Shown here piece by piece: positions 1-7,829 of a stretch of DNA of 59,813 bases; the first letter of the stretch is position 1, and every line of letters starts with the position of its first letter. The stretch comes from Pseudomonas nabeulensis (GTDB lineage Bacteria; Pseudomonadota; Gammaproteobacteria; Pseudomonadales; Pseudomonadaceae): positions 1-59,813 of the forward strand of contig NZ_QUZT01000041.1 of NCBI RefSeq assembly GCF_004682045.1, given 5' to 3'. The notes under the pieces are model-generated. The model saw nothing but the letters and a program-made list of their open reading frames with translations. It searched no databases and was not told where the DNA came from. The translations under genes were made by a program, and so were the position numbers.

Positions 1-114
1 AGCCAGGGCCAGGGCCAGGGCTTCGGGTTTTGTCAGGTCCGGTAGTTGTGTAGATATCTATGCTCATCGGGGGCAAGCCCCCTCCCACCTTTTGATCCCA
101 TTTACCCTGAGGGA
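1..114. other. Left-edge non-coding stretch
   Basis: No gene can be called here. A hexamer GCCAGG is repeated three times at 2-19. The + strand frame starting at base 1 stays open for 14 codons to a TAG at 43-45, so the tail of a gene entering from the left is possible but cannot be shown. A REP palindrome follows at 69-82. Confidence 0.5.
65..98. repeat. REP element (GGGGGC-AA-GCCCCC type)
   Basis: A perfect hairpin GGGGGCAAGCCCCC spans 69-82 and is followed by TCCCACCTTTTGAT. The same core with the same flank occurs at about 46385-46412, so this is a dispersed Pseudomonas repetitive extragenic palindrome. It lies just past the 3' end of the leftward SDR gene, where it may stabilise or end the transcript. 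Confidence 0.8.
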
Positions 115-894
115 TCAGCGGTAGACGAGGCCGCCGTCGATCAGCGGCGATTGGCCGGTCATGTAGTCCGCATCCGGGCCAGCGAGGAATGCAACCAACC
201 CGGCCACATCCTCCGGCGTCTCCGCCCGGCCCAACGCAATACCATCCACGTACTTTTTGTACGTCGCACCCAACTCAGCGCCGGTGATCTCAGCCATGCG
301 CTTATCGATCTCCACCCACATATCAGTGCCCACCACGCCCGGGCAATAAGCATTCACGGTGATCCCAGCGCTCGCCAGTTCCTTGGCTGCCGCCTGGGTC
401 AATGCCCGTACGGCAAATTTGGTAGCGGAGTAAACACCGAGCAACGCAAAGCCTTCATGACCGGCAATGGAGCAGGCATTGATGATCTTGCCCTTCTGCT
501 TGAGCGCCTTGAACTTCTTGCCAGCGGCCTGAATGCCCCACAACACGCCCTGCACATTGATGCCCAGGGTGCGTTCGACCTGTTCCGGGCTCACGTCCAG
601 CAATGAGTCGATCTGCGCGACGCCAGCGTTGTTGACGATGATGTCGAAGCCGCCCAGGGTTTGGTGCGCATGCTCAACGGCCGCGACTACTTGCTCACGC
701 TTGGACACGTCGGCGATAAACACCGAGGCTTTGCGCCCCAGGGCGACAACCTCGGCGGCCACAGCTTCGAGCTTGGCGCCATTGATGTCCACCAGGGCGA
801 TGTCGGCGCCGTCTTGCGCCAGGCGCAACGCAATCGCGCGACCGATGCCCTGCCCGGCGCCGGTGACCAGCGCAACTTTTCCAGCAATAGCCAT
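115..894 (-). CDS. SDR oxidoreductase, acetoin/diacetyl reductase-like
   Basis: Classical short-chain dehydrogenase/reductase of 259 residues. It has the N-terminal cofactor motif TGAGQGIG, the NNAG motif, a catalytic Ser in NACSIAGHEG and the YSATK catalytic Tyr/Lys pair, and ends with DGGLVYR. Length and motif spacing match the (S)-acetoin forming diacetyl reductase / meso-butanediol dehydrogenase group, which uses NAD(H) to interconvert diacetyl, acetoin and butanediol; that substrate is inferred from family resemblance only. The start MAIAGK is chosen because AGGAG sits six bases upstream; an in-frame start five codons earlier has no such site. It is a lone gene, followed on its 3' side by a REP and divergent from the TonB-dependent receptor. 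No acetoin-utilisation genes are adjacent. Confidence 0.85.
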   Translation of the reverse strand: MAIAGKVALVTGAGQGIGRAIALRLAQDGADIALVDINGAKLEAVAAEVVALGRKASVFIADVSKREQVVAAVEHAHQTLGGFDIIVNNAGVAQIDSLLDVSPEQVERTLGINVQGVLWGIQAAGKKFKALKQKGKIINACSIAGHEGFALLGVYSATKFAVRALTQAAAKELASAGITVNAYCPGVVGTDMWVEIDKRMAEITGAELGATYKKYVDGIALGRAETPEDVAGLVAFLAGPDADYMTGQSPLIDGGLVYR

Positions 895-975
895 GACACT
901 CTCCTGCAATGATGAGGGAAGCCTTGTCTATCGCAGGTGCCCGCCGGGTCTGTCGAGGCCCGGACAGATCGGCGT

Positions 976-1004
976 GCGGCCTGAGACGGACAGTCTCAAG
1001 CCGC
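976..1004. promoter_or_regulatory. 29-bp inverted repeat upstream of siderophore receptor
   Basis: Arms GCGGCCTGAGAC (976-987) and GTCTCAAGCCGC (993-1004) pair at 11 of 12 positions around a 5-base spacer. It lies 84 bases before the receptor start in the divergent gap. No T-run follows, so an operator or 5' mRNA structure is more likely than a terminator. Confidence 0.45.
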
Positions 1005-1005
1005 G

Positions 1006-1015
1006 AATCATTCTC
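1006..1015 (+). promoter_or_regulatory. Possible Fur half-box
   Basis: AATCATTCTC matches nine of ten bases of the right half of the Fur consensus (AATCATTATC), but the left half is poor (about 2 of 9). Its place upstream of a TonB-dependent siderophore receptor makes iron control reasonable. As a stand-alone sequence match it is weak. Confidence 0.25.
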
Positions 1016-1087
1016 GAAAACTTGTAAAAGTGCGCACTTATGCCTAGCTTATGCGCCCCCCGCCCTGCGCTTTAAGGCCCTGCCCCC

Positions 1088-3238
1088 ATGGTTCTGCGTT
1101 TTCGTCCCGTCGTCACTTCACGTTTCGCCCTCGGCCTGCTGCTCAGCGGCGGCATCGGCACCAGCTTTGCGGCTGAGCTGGAACTGCCCGAGGTCAAGAT
1201 CCAGGGCCAGGACGAATCCGGCTATCGCAGCGATACCGCCTCCGTCAGCGGTTTCAGCGAAGCCCCGCTGCTGGACACCCCGGCCTCGATCAACGTGATC
1301 AACGCCGCCTTGATCAAGGACCAGCAAGCGCGCCTGCTCAGTGAAGTGCTGCGCAACGATGCCTCGGTGGGCGACAGCTATGCCCCTATCGGCTACTACG
1401 AAAACTTTGTGGTACGAGGGTTCTCGCTGAACGCGGCGAGCAGCTACAAGATCAACGGGCGCACCATCACCGGCGAGCAGAACGTCGCCCTGGAAAACAA
1501 GCAGCAAGTGGAAGTCCTCAAGGGCCTGGCCGGTTTGCAGAGCGGCATCTCCGAGCCCAGCGGCGTGATCAACTACGTGACCAAGCGCCCGGAAGATGTG
1601 CGCTCGGTGACCGTCTCCACCGATGATCGCGGCAGCGGCTACATGGCCGCCGACGTCGGCGGCTGGTTCGGCAGCGAGCAGCAATTCGGCCTGCGCGCCA
1701 ACGTGGCCCATGAAGACCTGAATTCCTATGTGGAACACGCCAACGGCCAGCGGGATTTCGTGTCCCTGGCGTTCGACTGGAACATCAGCCCCGATGCGGT
1801 GCTGCAACTGGATGCCGAATACCAGAACAAGCAACAACGCTCGGTGCCGGGTTACCAGTTGCTGGGCGGCACCGAAGTGCCCTCGAATGCCTCGCCGAAA
1901 AAACTGCTGGGCCATCAGAGCGGCTCCAAGCAGGTGGGGATTGATTCGCTGAACCTCAACGGCAAATTCGAGTACCGCTTCAACGATCAGTGGAAAGGCA
2001 ATGTCAGCGCGGCGCGTAGCAAGGTGGTGATTGACGATTACAGTTCGTTTGCCTACGGCTGCTTCTACGTGACGGGTTGTGAGGCTGCGACCTTCGGCCC
2101 TACCGGCGACTACGACGTCTACGACTACCGCAGCCCCGATGACACCCGTCGTGATGACGAACTACAGGCGGCCATGACCGGCGTGTTCAACACCGGCAGC
2201 CTGGGCCATGAACTGACGTTTGGCTCTAGCGCCTTCCGCCGTGTGGTCGATAAGCGCAAGTCGGTGAACGAGTACATCGGCAGCACTAATATCAACGTCG
2301 ATGCCCCCACCTTCACCCCCACCGATGTGCCGCTGAACGACAAGCATCGCCGCCTCGACAGCCGCCAATATGGCCTGTTCGTCACTGATCGAATCCGCTT
2401 CAACGAGCAATGGCAGACCATCATCGGCGGGCGCGAAGTACGCCTGGATGAAAAGGCCTTCGACAAAAATGGCGATCAAGAGCGCCACACGCAGCAGTAC
2501 GAGTTCCTGCCCCAGGCCTCGCTGATCTACAAGCCCGTGGAAAACATCTCGCTGTACACCAGCTACAGCAAAGGCTTGTCCTTGGGCGGTGAAGCGCCGT
2601 GGACCGCCACCAATGACGGTGAAACCCTGGCCCCCACCACCTCACGGCAAATCGAAGCCGGGGTGAAATACGACTGGCACCGCATGAGCTTTACCGCCGC
2701 CGTGTTCCAGACTCGCCAGGCGTACCAGTACGCCAAGCCGGATGGCACCGGCCTGTTCAACTACGTGCAACAGGGCGAGCAGAAAAACACCGGCCTGGAA
2801 TTATCAGCCAACGGCTGGGCCACCGAACGCCTGCAAATCGCAACCAGCGTGGCCGCAATTCGCGCTCGTGTCACCGGCAGCGGCACCTCGGACTACGAAG
2901 GCCACCAGGCGCTCAACGTGCCCAAGCTGCGCGCCAGTGTGTATGCCGATTATGCGTTGCCGTGGGTGAATGGTCTGGCGGTGCTGGGCGGCGTGCAATA
3001 CAGCGCCAAGAAATACGCCGACCGTACCGGCAACGTAGAAGTGGGGGACTACGCGGTGGTGAATGTGGGCAGCCGCTACACCACCAAGGTGGACGGCTAT
3101 GAAACGGTGTTGCGCCTGAGCGTCGACAACCTGTTCGACAAGCGCTACTGGCGCGACGTGGGCGAGTACATGGGCGATGACTACCTGTTCCAGGGCGCGC
3201 CGTTGACGGCGCGCTTGAGTGCCACCGTCAACTTCTGA
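1088..3238 (+). CDS. TonB-dependent siderophore receptor
   Basis: Outer-membrane TonB-gated receptor of 716 residues, predicted to import a ferric siderophore. A signal peptide ends near the Ala-Ala at residues 28-29. A TonB-box-like ELPEVKIQG follows immediately, so there is no extra N-terminal signalling (STN) domain and the receptor should not act through an anti-sigma factor. The plug domain contains TPASINVI and VRGF motifs, and SGISEPSGVINYVTKRP is typical of the ferric-siderophore class. The 22-strand barrel ends in a terminal Phe (LSATVNF), as expected for BAM recognition. The ATG has AAGG about nine bases upstream. It appears monocistronic. The siderophore cannot be read from the sequence; a xenosiderophore is likely because no biosynthesis genes are nearby. 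Confidence 0.92.
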   Translation: MVLRFRPVVTSRFALGLLLSGGIGTSFAAELELPEVKIQGQDESGYRSDTASVSGFSEAPLLDTPASINVINAALIKDQQARLLSEVLRNDASVGDSYAPIGYYENFVVRGFSLNAASSYKINGRTITGEQNVALENKQQVEVLKGLAGLQSGISEPSGVINYVTKRPEDVRSVTVSTDDRGSGYMAADVGGWFGSEQQFGLRANVAHEDLNSYVEHANGQRDFVSLAFDWNISPDAVLQLDAEYQNKQQRSVPGYQLLGGTEVPSNASPKKLLGHQSGSKQVGIDSLNLNGKFEYRFNDQWKGNVSAARSKVVIDDYSSFAYGCFYVTGCEAATFGPTGDYDVYDYRSPDDTRRDDELQAAMTGVFNTGSLGHELTFGSSAFRRVVDKRKSVNEYIGSTNINVDAPTFTPTDVPLNDKHRRLDSRQYGLFVTDRIRFNEQWQTIIGGREVRLDEKAFDKNGDQERHTQQYEFLPQASLIYKPVENISLYTSYSKGLSLGGEAPWTATNDGETLAPTTSRQIEAGVKYDWHRMSFTAAVFQTRQAYQYAKPDGTGLFNYVQQGEQKNTGLELSANGWATERLQIATSVAAIRARVTGSGTSDYEGHQALNVPKLRASVYADYALPWVNGLAVLGGVQYSAKKYADRTGNVEVGDYAVVNVGSRYTTKVDGYETVLRLSVDNLFDKRYWRDVGEYMGDDYLFQGAPLTARLSATVNF

Positions 3239-3245
3239 CACAGGT

Positions 3246-3683
3246 TTACTTAGGCATTTTGCGGAAACCCACCGCCAACCGGTTCCAGCTATTGATGGTG
3301 GCAATCGCCACGCTCAAGTCGATCTGTTCCTGGGCGCTGAATTGCTCGGCCAGGGCGTTGAAGTCTTCGTCCGGGGCGTGGGTGTGGCTGATCAGGGTCA
3401 GGCTTTCGGCCCAGGCCAGCGCGGCACGTTCACGCGGGGTGAAGAACGGCGTTTCACGCCAGGCCGATACGGTGTACAGGCGGCGTTCGGTCTCGCCGCC
3501 TTTGCGGGCGTCAGCGGTGTGCATGTCGAGGCAGAACGCGCAGCCGTTGATCTGCGACACGCGCAGGCGCACCAGCTCCAGCAGCGGCAATTCGATGGAC
3601 AGTTTGCCCACGGCAGCTTCCAGGGCCAGCATGGCTTTCATGGCGTCTGGGGAGGCGGTGTAGAAATCGGTACGGGTTTGCAT
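3246..3683 (-). CDS. AhpD-like carboxymuconolactone decarboxylase family protein
   Basis: Small all-helical protein of 145 residues in the CMD/AhpD family. The redox motif is visible as Cys48-Ala-Phe-Cys51 with His55 and an upstream Glu36 (the E..CxxC..H arrangement), which in AhpD-type alkylhydroperoxidases forms the peroxide-reducing, proton-relay site. LVRLRVSQINGCAFC is a hallmark of the subgroup often annotated as alkylhydroperoxidase-like. GGAG lies seven bases before the ATG. The gene converges on the siderophore receptor with seven bases between stop codons. A role in antioxidant defence is inferred from the motif only; the natural reductant and substrate are unknown. Confidence 0.88.
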   Translation of the reverse strand: MQTRTDFYTASPDAMKAMLALEAAVGKLSIELPLLELVRLRVSQINGCAFCLDMHTADARKGGETERRLYTVSAWRETPFFTPRERAALAWAESLTLISHTHAPDEDFNALAEQFSAQEQIDLSVAIATINSWNRLAVGFRKMPK

Positions 3684-3796
3684 GGTAGTGCTCCAGGACG
3701 GTAGGAATTGGTGGCTAGGTTAGTCACCGGACGCTACGGGAGAAATATCCAATTCCTGGGAAGAACAGGTGACCAATCCCCACCACCCATCAGGAT

Positions 3797-4627
3797 CTAA
3801 ACGTCGAAGGTCTGCGAAGGCCTGCGCAACGTGGGATCAAACGGATTAATCCTCGGCCCGATCGCCGCTGCTTCGCGCTTCAACAACTCCACCACCATCG
3901 GCAACCGGCTCGGCCCCAGCCGGTCGCTGATGGTCGCCACACTCAACGCCGCCACGGCATGCCCATCCCGATTGAGGATCGGCACCGCCAACCCTGCCAT
4001 GCCCTCCAGCACCCCGGTATTGCGCGCGGCGTAACCCAGGGTGCGCACGTTCTCCACCTCCGAGCGCAGTAGCACTTCGTCGTACAGATGAAAGTCCTTG
4101 AGCCGTGGCAGGTTGTAGCGAATCACGGTTTCGCGCTCTTCCTCCGGCAAAAACGCCAGGATCGCCAAACTGCCCTGCCCCACGCCCAACGCCACGCGCC
4201 CACCAATATCACCGGTAAAGGTGCGGATCGGATACGGGCCTTCGCTGCGGTCCAGGCAGATTGCATCAAAGCCTGAGCGCGCCAGCAGGAACAACGAATC
4301 CCCCAACGAGGCACTCAAGCGCAACATGCTCGGCCGAACCAGGTCGCGCAGGTTCCCGGTCTTGCCTGCGTTGGCCGCCAGGGCGAAAAACTCCAGGCTC
4401 AGCCGATAGCGTTTGCTGCGCGCGTCCTGCTCGACCATGCCTTCGTCCATCAGGCTGCGCAGCAAGCGGTGCGTGGTCGGCTGCGACAGGCCCACTTGTT
4501 GCGCGAGTTGGGTCACGCGCTCGCCGCCTTCGGGCACCTTGCCCAGGGTACGCAGTAGCGCAAACAAGCGAGGTACCCCACCCGCTCCGACCTCTTTGCC
4601 GTTTTCGTTTCGACCAGTGGAATCCAT
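3797..4627 (-). CDS. IclR-family transcriptional regulator
   Basis: Regulator of 276 residues with an N-terminal winged helix (VTQLAQQVGLSQPTTHRLLRSL is the recognition-helix region, about residues 40-60) and a C-terminal effector domain containing GYAARNTGVLEGMAGLAVPI and ALSVATISDRL, typical of IclR/KdgR proteins that bind small carboxylic or amine ligands. I prefer the second ATG (MDSTG) because GAGA lies nine bases before it; the ATG three codons earlier is too close to that site. It is divergent from the ABC importer/dehydrogenase operon beginning at 4870 and is the natural candidate for its substrate-responsive control. Confidence 0.88.
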   Translation of the reverse strand: MDSTGRNENGKEVGAGGVPRLFALLRTLGKVPEGGERVTQLAQQVGLSQPTTHRLLRSLMDEGMVEQDARSKRYRLSLEFFALAANAGKTGNLRDLVRPSMLRLSASLGDSLFLLARSGFDAICLDRSEGPYPIRTFTGDIGGRVALGVGQGSLAILAFLPEEERETVIRYNLPRLKDFHLYDEVLLRSEVENVRTLGYAARNTGVLEGMAGLAVPILNRDGHAVAALSVATISDRLGPSRLPMVVELLKREAAAIGPRINPFDPTLRRPSQTFDV

Positions 4628-4697
4628 AACACACATTCTCTTTACATATTCCGGTGAGTGAATAAAACAGAAAATAATAGTCCGACCAGTGAAATTC
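4611..4697. promoter_or_regulatory. Repeated motifs in the IclR/ABC divergent region, candidate operators
   Basis: CGACCAGTGGAATCC (4611-4625, overlapping the IclR start) and CGACCAGTGAAATTC (4683-4697) agree at 13 of 15 positions. Between them TATTC-8 bases-GAATA forms a small inverted repeat at 4647-4664. Three related CCnGTGA..GAAT-like sites around a divergent promoter suggest autoregulation by the IclR protein. The rest of the gap to 4869 is AT-richer than the genes and holds no ORF I would call. Confidence 0.4.
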
Positions 4698-4869
4698 TAT
4701 CTTCCGCCCATCCTAGTCTTCGTCCTAATCTGCGTCCACAGGGGCGAAATGAACAACAACGGCAGCCGACTTCGAGATCGAGCGCCAACGCACCCGCAAC
4801 ACTCTTTTCGCATCTGCCCAAAACAACAAAGCGCGTTTCGACGCGACTTAAAAAAGGTGGAACGCACCC

Positions 4870-5898
4870 ATGGCATTTCTCCAACTCAACGCCTTGAGCA
4901 AACGCTACGGCGCCGTCGACGCGGTGGTCGCCACCGACCTTGCGGTGGAAAAAGGCGAGTTCGTGTCCCTGCTCGGCCCTTCGGGCTGCGGCAAGACCAC
5001 CACCCTGCAAATGATCGCCGGCTTCGTCGATGTGAGCGGCGGCCAGATCCTGCTGGACGGTCGCGACATCACCCACGCCAAACCCGCCAGCCGTGGCCTG
5101 GGCGTGGTGTTTCAGAGCTACGCGCTGTTCCCCCACATGACCGTGCGCGACAACGTCGCCTTTGGTTTGAAGATGCGCAAAGTGCCCGCCGCCGACATCG
5201 CCAGCAAGGTCAAAACCGTGCTGGACCTGGTGCGCCTGGCCCAACACGCCGACCGCTACCCACGGGAACTCTCCGGCGGCCAACGCCAACGCGTCGCCCT
5301 GGCCCGCGCCCTGGTAATCGAACCGCCGGTGTTGCTGCTGGATGAACCGCTGTCCAACCTCGACGCCAACCTGCGGGAAGAGATGCAATTCGAGATTCGT
5401 CGCATCCAGTGCGCGGTCGGCATCACCACCTTGATGGTCACCCACGACCAGGCGGAGGCCTTGTCCATCAGCGACCGCGTGGTGGTAATGCAGGCCGGGC
5501 GCGTCACCCAGATCGACGCGCCCTACAAGCTGTACGAACACCCGCGCACCCGGTTCATCTCGGATTTCGTCGGCAAGGCCAACCTGTTGCCTGGGGACTA
5601 TGACGAGCTGCGCATTCCACAAGTACGCCATGCGGACGGCGACGGCGAACTGACCCTCAGCCTGCGCCCGGAGAAAATCCAACTGGTGGACGCCGGCACC
5701 GGCCGCCTGCAAGGTCAGGTGATCAACCGCTACTTCTTCGGCAGCCAATGGCTGTACCACATCGACACCGTTCTGGGCGAAGTCACCGTGGTACGCAGCA
5801 ACGACGGTAATGCACCGCTGCGCTGTGGCACGGCAGTGGGCCTGGACTGGCATGCGAGCCTGTTGCGAGTGCTGGCCACGGATGAGGTGCATCCATGA
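4870..5898 (+). CDS. PotA-like ABC transporter ATP-binding protein
   Basis: ATPase of 342 residues that powers the importer formed with the next two genes. Walker A GPSGCGKTT lies near residue 36, the Q-loop in VVFQSYALFPHMTV, the signature LSGGQRQRVALARAL near 133, Walker B VLLLDEPLSNLD near 155 and the H-loop in MVTHDQAEA. A C-terminal TOBE-type regulatory region (about 240-342) is typical of polyamine/opine/iron-type importers (PotA, FbpC). AGGTGG precedes the ATG. It is the first gene of the operon and its stop overlaps the next start by four bases (ATGA), indicating translational coupling. Confidence 0.93.
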   Translation: MAFLQLNALSKRYGAVDAVVATDLAVEKGEFVSLLGPSGCGKTTTLQMIAGFVDVSGGQILLDGRDITHAKPASRGLGVVFQSYALFPHMTVRDNVAFGLKMRKVPAADIASKVKTVLDLVRLAQHADRYPRELSGGQRQRVALARALVIEPPVLLLDEPLSNLDANLREEMQFEIRRIQCAVGITTLMVTHDQAEALSISDRVVVMQAGRVTQIDAPYKLYEHPRTRFISDFVGKANLLPGDYDELRIPQVRHADGDGELTLSLRPEKIQLVDAGTGRLQGQVINRYFFGSQWLYHIDTVLGEVTVVRSNDGNAPLRCGTAVGLDWHASLLRVLATDEVHP

Positions 5899-6740
5899 GC
5901 CGTGGGTATTGGCTGTCGTTGCCGGCGCTGGTGCTGTTCGTCGGGCTGCTGATTTTGCCGCTGGGTCTGACGTTGGTGCTGTCGTTCAACGTGTTCGACT
6001 ACCAGGTGGGCGTAAAGGCCGATGAGTGGACCTTCGCCCACTATTGGTCACTGCTGAGCGATTCATACTTCTACGAAATTTTCTGGCGCACCTTCTGGAT
6101 CAGCGCTCTGGTGACTCTGCTCTGTGTGGTCATCGGTGTGCCGGAGGCCTATATCCTCAGCCGCATGGGCACGCCATGGCGCTCGATCTTTCTGATCCTG
6201 ATCCTCACACCTCTGCTGATCTCGGTGGTGGTGCGGGCTTTCGGTTGGAGCCTGCTGCTGGGTGCCGACGGGCTGGTGAACCAAACCATCCAGTTCCTCG
6301 GCGGGCGTCCGGTGAAACTGCTGTACACGCCATTCGCGGTGATCATCGCGCTGGTGCACGTGATGCTGCCGTTCATGATCATTCCGGTGTGGACCTCCCT
6401 GCAAAAGCTCGACCCGTCGGCGGAGCAAGCGGCGTTGTCACTCGGTGCCAGCCAGACCACGGTGATGCGCAAGATCGTACTGCCGCAGGTCATGCCCGGT
6501 GTGCTGTCCGGCACCTTGATCGTGTTCGGCCTGGCCGCCAGCTCCTTCGCCATCCCCGGCCTGCTGGGCGGACGACGCCTGAAAATGGTCGCCACCGTGG
6601 TGTACGACCAGTACCTGTCCGAACTCAACTGGCCCATGGGCGCGACCATCGCGGTGGTGCTGCTGTTGGTCAACCTGCTGATCATGCTGAGCTGGAACCG
6701 CATGCTCGAAGGCCGCTACAAAAAGTCCCTGGGGGTTTAA
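5895..6740 (+). CDS. PotB-like ABC transporter permease
   Basis: Inner-membrane permease of 281 residues with about six hydrophobic helices, the first at residues 5-27. The binding-protein-dependent transport signature EQAALSLGASQTTVMRKIVLP (EAA loop that docks on the ATPase) is at about 176-196. The PotB/HtmB type is indicated by its order directly after PotA and before PotC, and by a large periplasmic loop after the first helix. Four-base overlap with the ATPase gene. Confidence 0.92.
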   Translation: MSRGYWLSLPALVLFVGLLILPLGLTLVLSFNVFDYQVGVKADEWTFAHYWSLLSDSYFYEIFWRTFWISALVTLLCVVIGVPEAYILSRMGTPWRSIFLILILTPLLISVVVRAFGWSLLLGADGLVNQTIQFLGGRPVKLLYTPFAVIIALVHVMLPFMIIPVWTSLQKLDPSAEQAALSLGASQTTVMRKIVLPQVMPGVLSGTLIVFGLAASSFAIPGLLGGRRLKMVATVVYDQYLSELNWPMGATIAVVLLLVNLLIMLSWNRMLEGRYKKSLGV

Positions 6741-6744
6741 GCGC

Positions 6745-7539
6745 ATGTCCAGAAACGGTCCTTTGGCCCTCGGTTTCCACGGTTTGGTGGTGCTGTTCAT
6801 GATGGCCCCACTGGTGGTGGTGTGCCTGGTGGCCTTCACCCCGGAAAACACTCTGAGCCTGCCTACGTCGGGCTTCTCCCTGCGCTGGTTTCGCGCAGTG
6901 TTCGAGCGCGCTGACTTTATCCAGGCGTTCTATAACAGCGTGATCCTGGCCTTTACCGCCGCAAGCCTGGCGACCTTGATCGCCGTGCCGGCGGCGTTGG
7001 CGATCAGTCGCTATCAGTTTCCGGGGCGCAATTTTTTCAGTGCGCTGTTCCTGTCGCCCATCATCATCCCGCACCTGGTGCTGGGCGTGGCGATGCTGCG
7101 CCTGTTCGCGCTGATGGGGGTCAACGGCAGCTTTACCTGGTTGATGCTGGCACATGTGGTGATCATCACCCCATACGTGCTGCGCCTGGTATTGGCGGCG
7201 GCCATCGGCATTGACCGCAGTGCCGAGCAGGCGGCGGAGTCACTGGGTGCCAGCCGTTTCACGCTGTTTCGCCAGATCACCCTGCCGATGATCCTGCCCG
7301 GCGTGGCCGGCGGTTGGTTGCTGGCGTTCATCAACAGTTTCGACGAGGTGACGCTGTCGATCTTCGTCAGCTCACCCGCCACCCAAACCCTGCCGGTACG
7401 CATGTATGTGTACGCCACCGAATCCATCGATCCGATGATGGCGGCAGTGTCTGCGCTGGTGATTGGGCTGACGGCCGCCACCATGATTCTGCTGGATCGG
7501 GTCTACGGCCTGGACCGCGTATTGGTAGGGAAACACTGA
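6745..7539 (+). CDS. PotC-like ABC transporter permease
   Basis: Second permease subunit, 264 residues, about six transmembrane helices. The EAA loop is EQAAESLGASRFTLFRQITLP at about residues 155-175. Starts four bases after the upstream permease gene, with a G-run as ribosome site. Its stop TGA overlaps the ATG of the following ferredoxin-like gene by one base, so transport and oxidation genes are physically coupled in one operon. Confidence 0.92.
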   Translation: MSRNGPLALGFHGLVVLFMMAPLVVVCLVAFTPENTLSLPTSGFSLRWFRAVFERADFIQAFYNSVILAFTAASLATLIAVPAALAISRYQFPGRNFFSALFLSPIIIPHLVLGVAMLRLFALMGVNGSFTWLMLAHVVIITPYVLRLVLAAAIGIDRSAEQAAESLGASRFTLFRQITLPMILPGVAGGWLLAFINSFDEVTLSIFVSSPATQTLPVRMYVYATESIDPMMAAVSALVIGLTAATMILLDRVYGLDRVLVGKH

Positions 7540-7829
7540 TGGCCTTGTTCAAACGCGTGGCTGAAACCCAACGCCCTGCCCTCGCCTTCACCCTGGACGG
7601 CCAACCCTGCACCGGTTTAACAGGCGACACCTTGCTGACCGCGGTGCTGACCTGCGCCGAGCACCTGCGCGGCAGCGACTTCAGCGCCGAGCGGCGTGCC
7701 GGGTTTTGCCTGATGGGTGCGTGTCAGGATTGCTGGGTGCGGCTCGAAGATGGGCGGCGCGTACGGGCGTGCTCGACGCTGCTGGAAGAAGGCCTGGCGA
7801 TCAGCCGCGACCTGGGGCGCCTGCCATGA
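7539..7829 (+). CDS. (2Fe-2S)-binding small subunit of flavin dehydrogenase (HcnA/OoxA-like)
   Basis: Protein of 96 residues. A plant-type [2Fe-2S] cluster motif is visible as CLMGACQDC followed by a fourth Cys in RVRACSTLL. This matches the small subunit of heterotrimeric enzymes such as hydrogen cyanide synthase (HcnA), opine oxidases (OoxA/NoxA relatives) and D-hydroxyproline dehydrogenase, where it relays electrons from the flavoprotein subunits. The start overlaps the permease stop (TGATG) and its own stop overlaps the next ATG (ATGA). Longer upstream frames exist but run inside the permease gene. Without glycine-oxidising context I do not call it hcnA. Confidence 0.85.
   Translation: MALFKRVAETQRPALAFTLDGQPCTGLTGDTLLTAVLTCAEHLRGSDFSAERRAGFCLMGACQDCWVRLEDGRRVRACSTLLEEGLAISRDLGRLP

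Noticed and set aside
4642..5892. 416-codon minus-strand frame opposite the ABC ATPase
   Set aside because: The + strand encodes a complete ATPase with all motifs; the reverse translation is His/Gln-rich with no recognisable domain.
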